NCBI GenBank assembly: GCA_021030915.1
Contig: JAGEMR010000068.1
Coordinates: 62,001-126,000 of the forward strand
Direction of reading: 5' to 3'
DNA length: 64,000 bases
Source of the DNA: Astrothelium macrocarpum
Taxonomy: Eukaryota > Ascomycota > Dothideomycetes > Trypetheliales > Trypetheliaceae
Shown: positions 11,201 through 23,310 of the stretch, one piece after another
Numbering within the stretch: position 1 is the first letter of the stretch
How the letters are laid out: the number at the start of each line of letters is the position of its first letter
Notes under the pieces: model-generated
Databases searched by the model: none
Seen by the model: only the letters and a program-made list of their open reading frames with translations
What the model was told of the DNA's origin: nothing
Made by a program: the position numbers and the translations under genes

Positions 11201-11815
11201 GTCTTTGCTAATCTTCTCTCGACATCTTGGAGCTGAGCCGAGGTGGCCTTTGTCTCTACATCAATGCGTTGTAGTGATGTCTTAATATGGCTTAATTGTT
11301 CGTTTTGGATTTTACAACCAACCCTAATTACACATATCAATGAGAAAAGTGTGTAAAAAAAAAAGTTGTATTGCTAACAGTTGTAAGACATCTAAAGCCG
11401 TATTCAGACTTGTTTGTAAACTTAAAAGATCATTTCCAATGTCCTGAAGAGTTTCTCGACGGAAAGGGTATAGCGTTTTTGTACGATGATAATGCATTCG
11501 TTGGTTGAAAGTACTGTGATGGCTGATTTTTTTGCGTTTGGTATGAATAGTATCTAGACGCAGCAGGACAGCTCTACAAGGCTCGATAATGTGAGTGATT
11601 TCATTAACGATCTCTGCAGAAAAATCAATATTAGGCAATACACTTTCTAGAATATCAAATATTCGAGAAATATGCAAAAGTTTTTGGTGCATTTGATCAA
11701 TATTTTGATCGAAAGACTTCCACGCCTGATAGTATTTCGCAAGGCCGGAGCAAACCTGGAGGCCGAGAGAGATCAGACCAGCTGCCGTACTAGCAGTAGA
11801 GAAAGGCTCAGTCAT
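8246..11815 (-). CDS. Ankyrin protein with fungal STAND-type N-terminus
   Basis: Seven exons give 1078 residues: 11815-11379, 11323-11050, 10980-10384, 10325-10168, 10114-9867, 9816-9409, 9360-8246. Introns are 48-69 nt and all junctions keep frame; the second is GC-AG (GCAAGT donor). Residues 1-140 are the helical domain (STAAGLISLGLQVCSGLAKY) found at the start of many fungal STAND/NLR-like proteins, followed by a coiled-coil segment (about 150-235). The middle has the family block GAGGLSISPCLTL. Ankyrin-like units lie near 608-640 (DVFGRTPLHLSS, IELLLTAGAEV) and 782-830 (DELGRTPLMVSL, WYIEHGADL). A Cys-rich patch (CCDACSCRCSPDGC) follows near 897. I see no P-loop or NACHT/NB-ARC motif, so it is NLR-like in architecture only. 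A role in self/non-self or microbe sensing is inference from family. Confidence 0.82.
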
Positions 11816-11986
11816 GGCTCAGTTACTCTAGTCTAGCGCTGTTAAAGATATAGATGATAATTTGATCCAAATGATAGGAAGTGTATGTTCTGTTGATGAA
11901 AGGTAGAAATAACTGCGCAGCGAGGCCGACCCAGGGCAGATCTCTGACATCGAATTGTGCTGTGGCACGTGTTCGGCAGTTTCTGA
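11816..11986. other. Short promoter region of the ankyrin gene
   Basis: Only about 170 bp separate the ankyrin start codon from the outer inverted repeat of the transposon island, so the promoter must be compact or must extend into the island. Confidence 0.35.
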
Positions 11987-12033
11987 ACTAGGAGTATCCA
12001 CCCCCTCGTGCACGGTCCCACGTCATGCACGCT
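11987..12033 (+). repeat. Left outer inverted repeat of the island
   Basis: Begins ACTAGGAGTATCCACCCCC and continues through CTCGTGCACGGTCCCACG to a second TGCACG. Its reverse complement lies at 24563-24610 with about two mismatches, each a C/T or A/G change. GTGCAC occurs twice inside it. A TA dinucleotide sits at the outer edge of both copies, compatible with a TA-target transposon. Confidence 0.75.
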
Positions 12034-12237
12034 CGAAATTTCAGCTATTCCACGAATTCAAATACGAATTAAATCACCAATATGAATTCAATTCAAATAA
12101 TGTTTGTAATAACGGATACGTAAAAATATTCTAATTATATTAAAATAATTAAAATTTATGGAATTAATTATATAATATTATCACGATATTATAAAAAAAT
12201 GATCAGATTTAAATTAAATATTTATTAAAATATTATA

Positions 12238-12279
12238 ACGTGGTGCCCAAACGAGCGGCGCGCACAAGCGAGCGGCGCG
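12238..12279 (+). repeat. Left terminal repeat of pogo copy A
   Basis: A 42-bp GC-rich terminal repeat starting ACGTGGTGCCCAAACGAGCG, perfectly inverted at 14057-14098. It holds two tandem copies of a roughly 17-bp unit with core AAGCGAGCGGCGCGC. A TA precedes it at 12236-12237. Confidence 0.88.
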
Positions 12280-14056
12280 CTTTTCGCTCCATCGCAATAA
12301 CTTTCTTTAATATATCAACCATAACAATTTAAATTTATCCAAATTATTCAGAATTCTTTTCAGAAGAAATAATTATAATTTTTTAATAAATTCGCATATT
12401 ATATCCGGTGTTATCATATTATTTATATCATTTTTCACGCGTTTTTATCTTCATCCGCTGACCATTATTTTCAGATATTTTACTCTTTTTCAATCGTATA
12501 ATATTATACTGATCTAATAAATTCTATTCATTTTAAAAAATAAATGATCCTTTTTATCTGAATCGGATTTTTTTGATTCTTCGATATTTATTAAATATTT
12601 TATTTATTTTTCAAAATGATATAATTTTTTCTTTAAATAAAATCATTCGATATATAATCTATTATATATCTTTTAAAATCTGATCAATTTTAATAAAAAT
12701 TAAAATTAATAAATTATTCTGATATTATATGATTCGATTTTTAATAAATTCGGATTATAAAATCATTTCAATGGAATTTTATAATATTTTTAATTCTCAT
12801 AATAAAAATGATTCTGAAAAGAATTCTGAAAATATTGAAATATATAATTTAATATCAAATCGAAAAATCATATTTTCTGAATCGTAAAAAATAAAATCTA
12901 TTTTTCTAAATTTTATCTAAATATTTTTTAAAATAAAAATTTTTTTAAATACGATTATAAAAATTGAAAAGAATTCGGCCTTGATGATATATATAATATA
13001 TATCCGAATAAAATCCTCAATTTGACATTTATACACCCTTTTTAATAAATTAAAATATCCAATATTAAATGATTAGAATATATAAAATAAATGAACAGAT
13101 ATATAAAATATGAATATATTATTCTTTTTATAATAGAATTTAAAATTAATTGAATAATGATTTTTATAATCATTTAAAATTAGAAATTAATATTATCTAA
13201 TAATACATGATTTTATATATTTATCAAAATATTTTATTTATTTTAAATCAATTTTATTTATTATTCAATCATTATTATTTAAAAAAAATAATCCAATTTA
13301 ATGGAATTATACGATTTTTATATCAATTAATAAAATGATTTTTATTTATAATCATTAAAAATGGCGGAATCGTCCAATTTTATAAATTAATTTTTTGGAT
13401 TATTATAACCCATTTTCGATTATCAGATTGAATTATTTTAGATCTTCTATATCGATTTATATATATGATTATTATAATAGAAGAAATAATTTCTATCATA
13501 AAATCTGTTTCATCAAAATTGAATATATTAAATGTATTCATATTATATTTGGCCATTATATTAGATATAAAGAAAAATCAGTCTCAAATTAATACTGAAT
13601 TTTTATATAAAATATTTTAAAAGTCGTATTTACACGTAAATCGCGTTTTAAATTCTGAATATCATCTGATAAAATTAAAAATCCAATTATATCCAATATA
13701 TATTATACCGTATTAAATTAATAATCAATTCATTATATTTTGAATATAAAAGATTCTGAATGGATATCTTTAAAAATCCAGTTTAAATATAAAATTCTTA
13801 ATATACAATTCTTCTATATCGCAAAATTTTCATAAATTGGCCATTATATTATATTATGAATAATATTCATTAAATCGTCGATATAAAATGATTTCGATAA
13901 TTTTATAAATTTTTATAATAATTTTGACCTTTAAATTTTGATCTCATTTTAAAATTTGAATAACAAAATTTAAATTTCTCTCATTTGAAATCATAGATAT
14001 AATTTGTTATGAAGATATTTCGAATTAAGGTGAGAAGATCGAATTGATGGGGTAAA

Positions 14057-14098
14057 CGCGCCGCTCGCTTGTGCGCGCCGCTCGTTTGGGCACCACGT
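14057..14098 (-). repeat. Right terminal repeat of pogo copy A
   Basis: Perfect inverse of 12238-12279, ending CACCACGT and followed by TA. It remains GC-rich in AT-rich surroundings. Confidence 0.88.
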
Positions 14099-14100
14099 TA

Positions 14101-14670
14101 ATCAAATTTTTATAATATTAAAAATCTATTTTAATTAAATGAATTAATATATTTATAAATCAGAATATTCCATTTATTATTTATATAATTCGAAATTTTA
14201 TTATTAATATTAATAAAATAAAAATTGAAAAAAATTGATCAAAATATTTTATATAATATTATTAATCGGAATTATCTTTAATATTTTTTAATATTTTTAA
14301 TTTTATATAAAAAAAAATGAATAATTATAAATAATTTCAATTTTATTTTAAAATAATATAAAATTTTAAGTTTTATTATTTTATTATTAATAATTTATTA
14401 AATTTTATTCAAAATAATTTAATATTATATTTTATTATATAATATATATAATATAAATGAAAAAAATTTTATTATAAATCAATTTATAAAATATCGTCGT
14501 ATATTTAATAAAATAATATATAAATAAGATTTTTTTTAAAAATTTGATATAAATAATTTAATTTTTTAAATCATTATTTTTATTACGATCATTATAAATA
14601 ATAAAATATTATTTTTTTTATTTATTTATAATATTGAATCAGATTTTATTTAAAAAATATAATTTTAATA
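14101..14670. other. AT-rich filler between pogo copies
   Basis: Extremely AT-rich, with no recognisable coding trace on either strand. It is probably part of the old outer element into which the pogo copies inserted. Confidence 0.5.
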
Positions 14671-14672
14671 TA

Positions 14673-14714
14673 ACGTGGTACACAAGCGAGCGGTCCGCAC
14701 AAGCGAGCGGTCCG
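14673..14714 (+). repeat. Left terminal repeat of pogo copy B
   Basis: Begins ACGTGGTACACAAGCGAGCG. It contains two tandem units with core AAGCGAGCGGTCCGC, so it is a different subfamily from copy A (GGTCCGC instead of GGCGCGC). Confidence 0.85.
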
Positions 14715-16496
14715 CTTTTCGCGATTCTATCAACAAAATCTGATCATATATTAACCACAATAAATCAAATTTATTTAAATTATTCAAAATTTTTTTCAAA
14801 AAAGATAATTACAATTTTCTAATAAATTCGTGTATTATAACTGATATTATCATATTATATATATCGTCTTTTATATGTTTTTATTTTTATCCGTTGACCA
14901 ATATTTTCAGATATTTTATTCTTTTTTGACCGTATAATATTATTCTGATTTATTAAATTTTATTCATTTTTAAAAAAAAAAGATTCTTTTTATCTGATTC
15001 AATTTTTTTTGATTTTTTAATATTTATTAAATATTTTATTTATTTTTCAAAATAATATCATCTTTTTTTTTAATAGAATCATTTAATATATAATTTATTA
15101 TATATTTTTTAAAATTTAATTAATTTTAATAAAAATTGATATTAATGAATTATTTTAATATTATATAATCCGATTTTTAATAAATTCGGATTATAAAATC
15201 GTTTTAATGGAATTTTATAATATTTTTAATTCTTATAATAAAAATGATTCTAATAAAAATATTAAAAATATTAAAATATATAATTTGATATTTAATTGAA
15301 AAATCATATTTTCCGAATTATAAAAAATAAAATCTAATTTTTTAAAATTTATCTGAATATTTTATTTTATGAAATTTTTTTTAAATATAATTATAAATAT
15401 TGAAAAAAATTCAATTTTAATAATATATATAATATATATCTAAATAAAATTCTCAATTTGATATCCATATATCCGTTTTAATGAATTAAAATATTTAATA
15501 TTAAATGATTGAAATATATAAAATAAATGAAAAAATATATAAAATATAAAAATATTATTTTTTTTATAATAAAATTCAAAATCGATTAAATAATAATTTT
15601 CATAATCATTTAAAACTAAAAAATGATATTATTTAATTATATATAATTTTATATATTTATCAAAATATTGAATTCATTTCAGATTAATTTTATTTATTAT
15701 TCAATTATTATTATTTAAAAAAATAATCCAATTTTTTAAAATAATACGATTTTTATATTAATTTATAAAATAATTTTTATCTATAATTATTAAAAATAAC
15801 GGAATTATTTAATTTTAAAAATTAATATTCTGAGTTATTATAATTTATTTTTAATTATCAGATTGAATCATTTTAAATTTTTCATATTAATTTATACACG
15901 TAATTATTATAATAGAAAAAATAATATTTATTATAAAATCAATTTTATCAAAATTGAATATATTAATTATATCCATATTATATTTAATCATTATATTTGA
16001 TATAAATAAAAATTAATTTCGAATAAATTTAAAATTTTCGTATAAAATTTTTTAAAAATCATATTTACATATAAAATACATTTTAAATTCTGAATATTAT
16101 TTAATAAAATTGAAAATCCAATTGAATCTGATATATATTATATTAGATTATATTATATTAAAAATCAATTGATCATATTTTATATATAAAAAATTCTAAA
16201 TAAATATCTTTAAAAATATAATTCGAATATAAAATTTTTAATATATAATTTTTTTATATTATTAAATTTCCGTGAATTGGATATTATATCATCTTATGAT
16301 TGATATCCATTAAATCGTTGACGAAAAATATTTGAAATAATTTTATAAATTTTTACAATAATTTTGACCTTTAAATTTTGATTTTATTTTAAAATTTGAA
16401 TTATAAAATTTAAATTCCTTTTATCTAAAATCATGAATATAATTAATGATAGAAATATTTTATATTAAAAAAAGAAGATTAAATTGATGAGGAAAA

Positions 16497-16538
16497 CGGA
16501 CCGCTCGCTTATGCGGACCGCTCGCTTATGTACCACGT
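16497..16538 (-). repeat. Right terminal repeat of pogo copy B
   Basis: Inverse of 14673-14714 with two differences. Both are C in the left repeat against T in the right when read on the same strand, each in a CA context. Confidence 0.85.
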
Positions 16539-16540
16539 TA

Positions 16541-17601
16541 TGAATTTTATTATTTATAAATATAATTTTATTATATTTTCATTAAATTAAATAAATAATA
16601 AAATTAGATTAATTTGATTAAAAAAAATATTTAATAAAAATATTAAAAATAAAATTAATAAAAATTTTAAATAGAAATTATTTATTATTGATGATTATGA
16701 ATTTTATTTTATAATAAATTTTTTTAATTATTATTATAAATAATGAATTTTTATTATTATATATTTTTTTTCATTTTATTTATTGATTTTAATCGTTAAA
16801 TATAAATTTATTCAGATTATTGATTAAATATTATAATAATAAATTAAATGAATAAATTCAATATATATAAATATTAATTAAATTAAATAAAATTGATTTT
16901 TTTTCATTATTCTGAATAATATATTAAAAAACATTTATATTAAAAAATATTATAAATGAATAATTTAAAATAAAATTGGAATCATTTAATTTATTAATAA
17001 TATTTTATTAAATTTATATTTAAAAATATTTAAATTAATTTTTTAATTCAGAATTTAAAATTATAATATTAATAAAATGATAAAAATGATTTCATAAAAA
17101 ATTTGATATCTAATTTGAATTATTATGATAAAAAAAATTGATAAATTTAAAATTATAATTTTTTAATAAAATATTAAAAATTATTTTTTAAAAATCGAAA
17201 TATTAAATTTGAAAAAAATGATAAAAATTCAAAAATAATATATATAATATTAAAAATAAATTGAAATATTTTCTGAATTTGATAAAATTATATTTTATTT
17301 ATTATTTAAAATAATCCATATTTATGAAATATAATAAAAAAAAAATTATAAAATTCAATAATAAATTAAAAAATAAATTGAAATTAAATAAAAAATTAAA
17401 CATATATATATTCGATAAAAAATTCAATAATAAAAAAAAAAATTATTAAAAAATAATAAAAATAAAAAATTATTAAATGACGAATTATAAATAAATAATT
17501 AAAAATTGAATTATATTCAAATTAATAAAATATATATAATTCAATAAAATTAATAAAATTAATTTAAAAAATTGAATATATGAATATGATTAATTTAAAT
17601 A
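16541..17601. other. AT-rich filler left of the gypsy element
   Basis: Almost pure A/T sequence with no coding trace. The last five bases (AAATA, 17597-17601) are the left target duplication of the gypsy insertion. Confidence 0.5.
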
Positions 17602-17984
17602 TGTTATGACCACTGAAAGGGCCGTGTACACATCCGCGTACCCGCCCCGACCTCTGGCTCATAAGGCTCACACCATAAGCCAAGAGATCCAACCTCTGGC
17701 TCATACGGCTCACACCATGAGCCAAAAGATCCAATCTCTGACTCATACGGCTCATGCCATGAGCCAAGGAATGTTACAAAATATATAGAAACGCAACAGA
17801 ACCCATTTTGGCCTCGTTATATTCAAAGCCATTTTCTAAACTAGTCTTTAATAACGTCTTCAGTAGAATTTTGAATTATCAAATTATAATTATTCTTTGT
17901 TAATTCAAACCCTTTACCGACTCATTTCAGAAGCCATTTTGATCCCAGGCAGATTTAACCCTAAAGATATCTTGGATTATAACA
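17602..17984 (+). repeat. 5' LTR of the Ty3/gypsy element
   Basis: A 383-bp direct repeat of 23984-24366, beginning TGTTATGACC and ending in the same bases inverted (ATTATAACA here, ATCATAACA in the 3' copy). The two LTRs have equal length. Differences appear to be almost all transitions, consistent with RIP after insertion, so LTR divergence cannot be used as a clock. Confidence 0.95.
17651..17776. repeat. Three 42-bp tandem repeats in the 5' LTR
   Basis: Three units of 42 bp beginning CCTCTGGCTCAT, with later units diverged by transitions. Each unit contains GGCTCAT and, about 12 bases later, ATGAGCC, so each could fold as a small hairpin. The same array sits at the same offset in the 3' LTR (24033-24158). 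Confidence 0.8.
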
Positions 17985-18001
17985 CGTTGAATATTCTCAA
18001 G

Positions 18002-18820
18002 ATGAGTCAATAAGGACAATCGCAAAACGGCGACGATTCATCCCAGACTGGAGGAAACCGACCCACACCACGATTTGACGGAAAAGTCAGAAAATCTGAC
18101 GACTTTTATGAAGACCGTTCCAAGATAGAAGATTGATTTAATACCATTCAACTGTATTTCATATTCAAAGATATTATAATAATCAACCAATCTTTTCTTA
18201 CAACCACATTTATAAAAGAAAGAACATTCCATTAGATCCAATCATGTCTTATTAATTATATAACAGGGATTGGAGATTAAATAACCAATAATATATTTCA
18301 AAATTTTGATATATTCAAAAAAGAAATTGTTAAAATATTCGGAATATCCAATCAATAAATAATAATTGAATAAATGATTCTGAATATTAAATAAAAGATT
18401 TCAACAGCAGATTATATAATTAAATTCCAGAAATATGTTTAATAGATTGAATGAAATAATGAAATATTCCGTTTTATATTTTATAGAAGATTTAAAAATA
18501 ACGTCAAGGACGAATTAATACATTACGTAGATATTATAAATATTCTATCATAATTAATGAAGGCGGCGATTGAATTAGACGATAAATTATATATAAAAAT
18601 TCTAAAAAAAAGGGGAGGCCGAAGATTAATCGTAGGACGGAGAAATTCACGAATTCAGAATAATAATTACGGCGATCTGATGGATTTTAATTTTATCGGA
18701 AAAAAAAAAAAGGGCAATATCCGCCCAAAAAAAGGATCTAAAGATAAAAAATGTTATTCTTATAAAAAAAAGGGACATTTCATAAAAAATTGCCGATCCA
18801 AATCCAATATAATATAACGA
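18002..18820 (+). pseudogene. gag remnant with damaged zinc knuckle
   Basis: Starts at an ATG (MSQ) just after the 5' LTR, with an in-frame TAA where a CAA codon is expected. Frames continue through RFDGKVRKSDDFYED. Near 18740-18790 is a CCHC knuckle in which the second cysteine reads as Tyr (KCYSYKKKGHFIKNC); TGT to TAT is a RIP-type G-to-A change. The coding content is otherwise broken by stops. Confidence 0.75.
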
Positions 18821-19979
18821 AAAGTCGCAATCATGAAAAGAAAAATCAATATGATTTTAATAAATGACCTGAATAAAAAATTTTTAATCGAAAGAACCAT
18901 CTAAAAAGTATCCGATAAGAGGAATGAATGGCAATTCGACCAACAGAATAACGATGAAAAGAATAATCTATTTCTGGCACCAAAAAATATACAGAAAATC
19001 CGCGAAAAAATACGAGAATATACAACGCAATCAAGCCAATAAATGAATCGAATTATCAAAAGACATCTAATAACCGAATTCATATTTCAATAATATATCG
19101 GAAAAATATTAAAATAATCTAATCATGAGGATCACCTTATAATTAAATTATACACGATTCCCAACTATCCAATATATATTATTACGGTACAAATTTCCAA
19201 AAAATAATTCGGAATTTTTATAGAATTATTACCGGAAAATTTTAAAACATAAAAAAATATTTCATTTAATATAATTAATCCGAATCATAAATAATTAATT
19301 TTATCAGAAAAATATCAAAATCGGAAATATTAATTACCGGAACATCGAGAATATTAAAAAATAAAAAAGAATATTTGATAAAATAATATCACTAATATAT
19401 AGAATTCATAATATTCTAAATACCGAAAAATGCAATGATGGCAGTATTATAATAAGAATTGCAGAAGGCATACGCATGACCAATAATAAAAGGGCATATT
19501 TATAAATAAAAAAATAGAAAAAATCATATTCATGAATGCGCTATTATTCAAAAAAAATATAAAATATTTCCAAATGGATTTATTAATATAATCCATCTAT
19601 GATTATTAGATCAGGGATTATTTCCAAAAATAATTATTCACGAATGAAGAATATCCGGGCCATAAAAAAATATATTATTATCAATATAACGATATGGATT
19701 ATGAAATTCATATAATAGAAAAATTAGAATAATATAAACGATAATCATAGAAAAACTACAATTTAATCAATTATTTTATTCATCAGTGATAAAAAAGAAA
19801 ATATATATTGATCAATGAACGATATTACAGAAATAGAAAAACCTGTTCTTATCACAACGATTATAGAATAACACAATATTCATCCATATCTATAAGATAA
19901 ATTATAATAAGAACACACGCGTTATAGGAAAAAGACCTAAATTCTATATACAAAATACGTGTATAGATCTAAATATTAT

Positions 19980-22900
19980 TCAAATATCTGACCATTTATT
20001 ATATATTACAATAATATTAGAAGAAAATGAAGAAATTAAAATATTAATCAATTCAGAAATAAATGGAAATTTCGTATTCAAAATATTTCAAAATTCATTG
20101 AATCTATCAATCAAATCAAAAGATCAAAAATACACAATACATGTAATAATAGAAGAAAGAATATCAGAAACCGGCGAAATTTCAGAAGAAATTCGACCAA
20201 TATTCATGATTATCACAGGATACATTGAAATAATCACATTTGATATTATTATCATAACCAGACATGACATCGTATTAAAATTATCTTAATTACAACAGCA
20301 TAATCCAATTATCAATTAAAAAAATAAAATATTAAGAATAAATAGATATAATTATGGGATTATATCAAAATTTTCGCATTTCAATATAATAGAAGATGAG
20401 ACGGATGACTATTTTATATAAATCATTTCAAAACATAGGATTCATACCAAAAGAATCCCGGATACAACAGACATTCCAATAGAATAAGAAGAATAAAAGA
20501 TTAATAATTTAAAAACAATTCCAATTATTTCTGAAATTCCCTTAAAATACAAAAAATGGACACATCTTTTTAAAGAAGAATTAGATATTAAAATATTATT
20601 TAAATACCAATCGTGAAATCATAAAATAAAATTTCTTATGGAAAAATAACCTATATTCAGACCCATTTATATATTATCCAATAAAAAATTTAAAATATTA
20701 AAAGAATATTTAAATAAAAATCTAAAAAAGGATTTTATCAGAAAATTGGAATTATTTACAGAATATTTGATTCTTTTTATATTAAAAAAAGATAGAAATT
20801 TACGATTTTATATGAATTATCGATAATTCAATAAAATAATAGTCAAAAACTGATATCCATTATCAAATATTATAGAATTATAAAATAGACTTTCAGATGT
20901 ATAATGATTTATCAAATTGGATCTATTAAAAATTTATAATCTTATATGAATAAAAGAAGATGAAAAATGGAAAATAATATTTCGAATAAAATATGGACAT
21001 TTTGAATATCTTATCATATCATTTAAATTCATAAATGTACCAATTAATTGTCAAATATTCGTTAATAATATTTTACAATCATATTTTGACAAATTCGTAA
21101 TAATATATTTGGACGACATTCTTATTTATTCAAAAATCAAAAAAGGATATATATAATATATCCGATAAATATTCCAAGAATTGGATAAACGAAATCTACG
21201 ATTAAAATTATCAAAATACAAATTCTAAATCAAAAAAATAAATTTCTTAAATTATATCATTAGAATAAAAATCATAAAAATCAATTCAGATAAAATAAAA
21301 TCAATTAAAAAATGGCCAAAATCAAAAAATATAAAAGACATCCAATTCTTTTTAAAATTCATCAATTATAATAAAAGATTCATTAAAAAATATTTTCTTA
21401 AAACTCAATTTTTAATAAAATTAATAAAAGTCAAAAAATCATTCATTTTCGGAAAAAACGAAAGGAAGGCATTTGAAGTATTCAAAAAAGACTATTTACG
21501 AAATCCCATATTAAGAATTATTGAATCATCAGAATCAATATAAATTGAAACCGATATATCCGATTTGATAATAGGAATATATTTATATCAATAAATATAA
21601 AATGGAAAATGATATCCAGTAGAATATTATTCCAGGAAATTTTTAGGATCAGAATAGAATTATGACATTTATGACAAGAAACTCCTTATCATAATCGTTA
21701 TATTATAATATTAGAGGGCGTATATTGAAGGATCATCATTCCTAGAAATTTTCACAGATCATAAAAATCTCATCTATTTCACGATAATAAAATAACTGAA
21801 CTGATAATAAATCAGATAATCAGAATTCCTGGATTAATATAAATTTATCATCAAATACATACCAGAAAAAGACAATTCTAAAACTAACGTCTTAAATCAA
21901 AGACCGGATTATATAATAAAAAAGAAAAAGAAAAACCAAATAATCCTCCAAATCAATCAGAACGGCATGATATTAAAAAATTATAAAAAAATCAACGTAA
22001 TCTTGACTATTTTAGAATAAAATCGACAAATGGGATAGAAAATCGTAATTCTATCAGAAAGAATCAGAGAAATCATTGAAAAATACCATAACAGATCATT
22101 TTATAAACATCCAGAAATCATACAAATTATAAAAAATATCCAATAAAACTGCCATTTCGAAAAAATAAAAGAATATATTCAAAATTATATTATTAAATAT
22201 GAATCATATTAAAAAAATAAATATAATACATAAATAAAAAAAGGGACAATCATACCAATAGAATCATCACATGAACCATTCGAATAAATCACTATAAATT
22301 TCATTATAAATTTATCAGAATTATAAAATCCAATAATAGAATTAAAATACGATATGATCATAATCATTATAAATAAATTAATGAAATATATCATCATTGA
22401 ATAATTCAAAAAGATATATAGAACAATTCATACAATTGAATTATTATTCCAAAAAATAATCAAATATTTTGGAATTCCAATGAACATCATATCTGATAAA
22501 AATCGAAAATTTACGTCAATCTATTAGAAAACAATTCTAAATAAATTCAGAATTAAATTAAAAATATCCACGGCCTATCATAAAAAGACAGACGGCCAAA
22601 TAGAACGTATGAATCAGATATTGGAATAATATCTAAAACATTATATAAATAACCGATAAAACAATTAGATATCTCTATTATTTATGATATAATTAACACT
22701 GAATCAAAGAATATCATTAATCATATAAAAAATATCAATAAAATACATTTTAGGCCAAAATAATGAATATCAGATTAGACGGAACACGAAAACACCTTCA
22801 GATCAAATACAACAGAATATATTATAAAAATTAGAAACCCTGACATAAATAAAAAAAAATATCAAAAAGGGCAATCAATAAATATTAGCCAAAAATAGAA

Positions 22901-23160
22901 AAATTAATATCTTCAAAAAAAAATGGTCTTCAATTAAAAGAAGAAAATAAAATATATTTATTTATCAAGAATCTCAAAAGCAAATTACCAATAAAAAAAT
23001 TAGAATCAATTAAAGTCGGACCATTCTTAATTCAAAAATAAAAAAGTCCAATAAATTTTAAACTCAGATTATTATCAGATACGAAGATATATCCTATTTT
23101 TCACATATCCTTATTATAGCCAGCGGATCCAATAACGTTATATCAAATCATTTTTCATTT
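19980..23160 (+). pseudogene. pol remnant: protease, reverse transcriptase, integrase
   Basis: Broken frames with recognisable blocks. The protease-RT linker is near 20240-20310 (TRHDIVLKL, then LQQHNP in order). The reverse transcriptase runs from about 20540 to 21450 and retains the catalytic YLDDILIYS intact at 21106-21132. The RNase H region is near 21530-21780. The integrase zinc-binding region is near 22070-22210, with a Cys read as Tyr, and the core lies near 22250-22660 (STAYHKKTDGQIERMNQ at 22567). Stops occur throughout, so no enzyme can be made. Confidence 0.85.
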
Positions 23161-23174
23161 TCAGCCGGAAAAAA

Positions 23175-23310
23175 AAAATGAATTCGAAATAAAAAAGATA
23201 TTCGATTATCGTAATGACTTCTATCTGATTAAATGAAAAGAATATCCAGATTCGGAAAATATATAAAAAATATTAGAAAATTTGAAAAAATATCAGTAGA
23301 AAATTAAGAA
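23175..23310 (+). pseudogene. Chromodomain remnant at the pol C-terminus
   Basis: One frame reads NEFEIKKIFDYRNDFYLIK, a stop, KEYPDSENI, a stop, then ILENLKKYQ. Both stops sit exactly where chromodomains have conserved tryptophans (KWKGYPxSENTW). This is the clearest view in the window of TGG codons lost to RIP. Confidence 0.85.

Larger units (their letters stand above)
12238..14098 (-). mobile_element. Fot1/pogo-type DNA transposon, copy A (RIP-dead)
   Basis: An 1861-bp element with 42-bp perfect terminal inverted repeats and TA target duplications (12236-12237 and 14099-14100). On the minus strand, broken frames retain the outline of a Fot1/pogo transposase. Around 13990-13850 is a helix-turn-helix-like region with an AKIY-like core and an RRxN block. 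Near 13525-13505 is NFDET, holding the first catalytic aspartate in its usual setting. Then come QSDNRKWV and WTIPPF blocks, followed by KNHFINWY. Many Trp codons read as stops and many Ala/Pro/Arg sites as Ile/Lys/Tyr, as expected from C-to-T and G-to-A changes. Its size, TA target and motifs fit the Tc1/mariner-pogo group. It cannot encode a working transposase. Confidence 0.85.
14673..16538 (-). mobile_element. Fot1/pogo-type DNA transposon, copy B (RIP-dead)
   Basis: An 1866-bp element with 42-bp inverted repeats, TA on each side (14671-14672 and 16539-16540), and the same orientation as copy A. Much of the interior aligns by eye with copy A (for example the CCGTTGACC / CCGCTGACC stretches near 14892 and 12458). 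Broken minus-strand frames around 15960-15700 keep an NFD...QSDN outline matching the catalytic region of copy A. It is more AT-rich than copy A and carries more stops. The two ends differ at CpA sites only, CACAAGC on the left against CATAAGC on the right, a direct trace of RIP. Confidence 0.82.

Noticed and set aside
11842..12030. Small proteins upstream of the ankyrin gene
   Set aside because: They overlap the outer inverted repeat of the transposon island and have no protein features.
17564..17788. Open frames with repeated MAHG-SRMSQRLD or LAHTAHTMSQ units on both strands
   Set aside because: They come from the 42-bp tandem repeats of the LTR and are not conserved as protein; the same frames recur in the 3' LTR.
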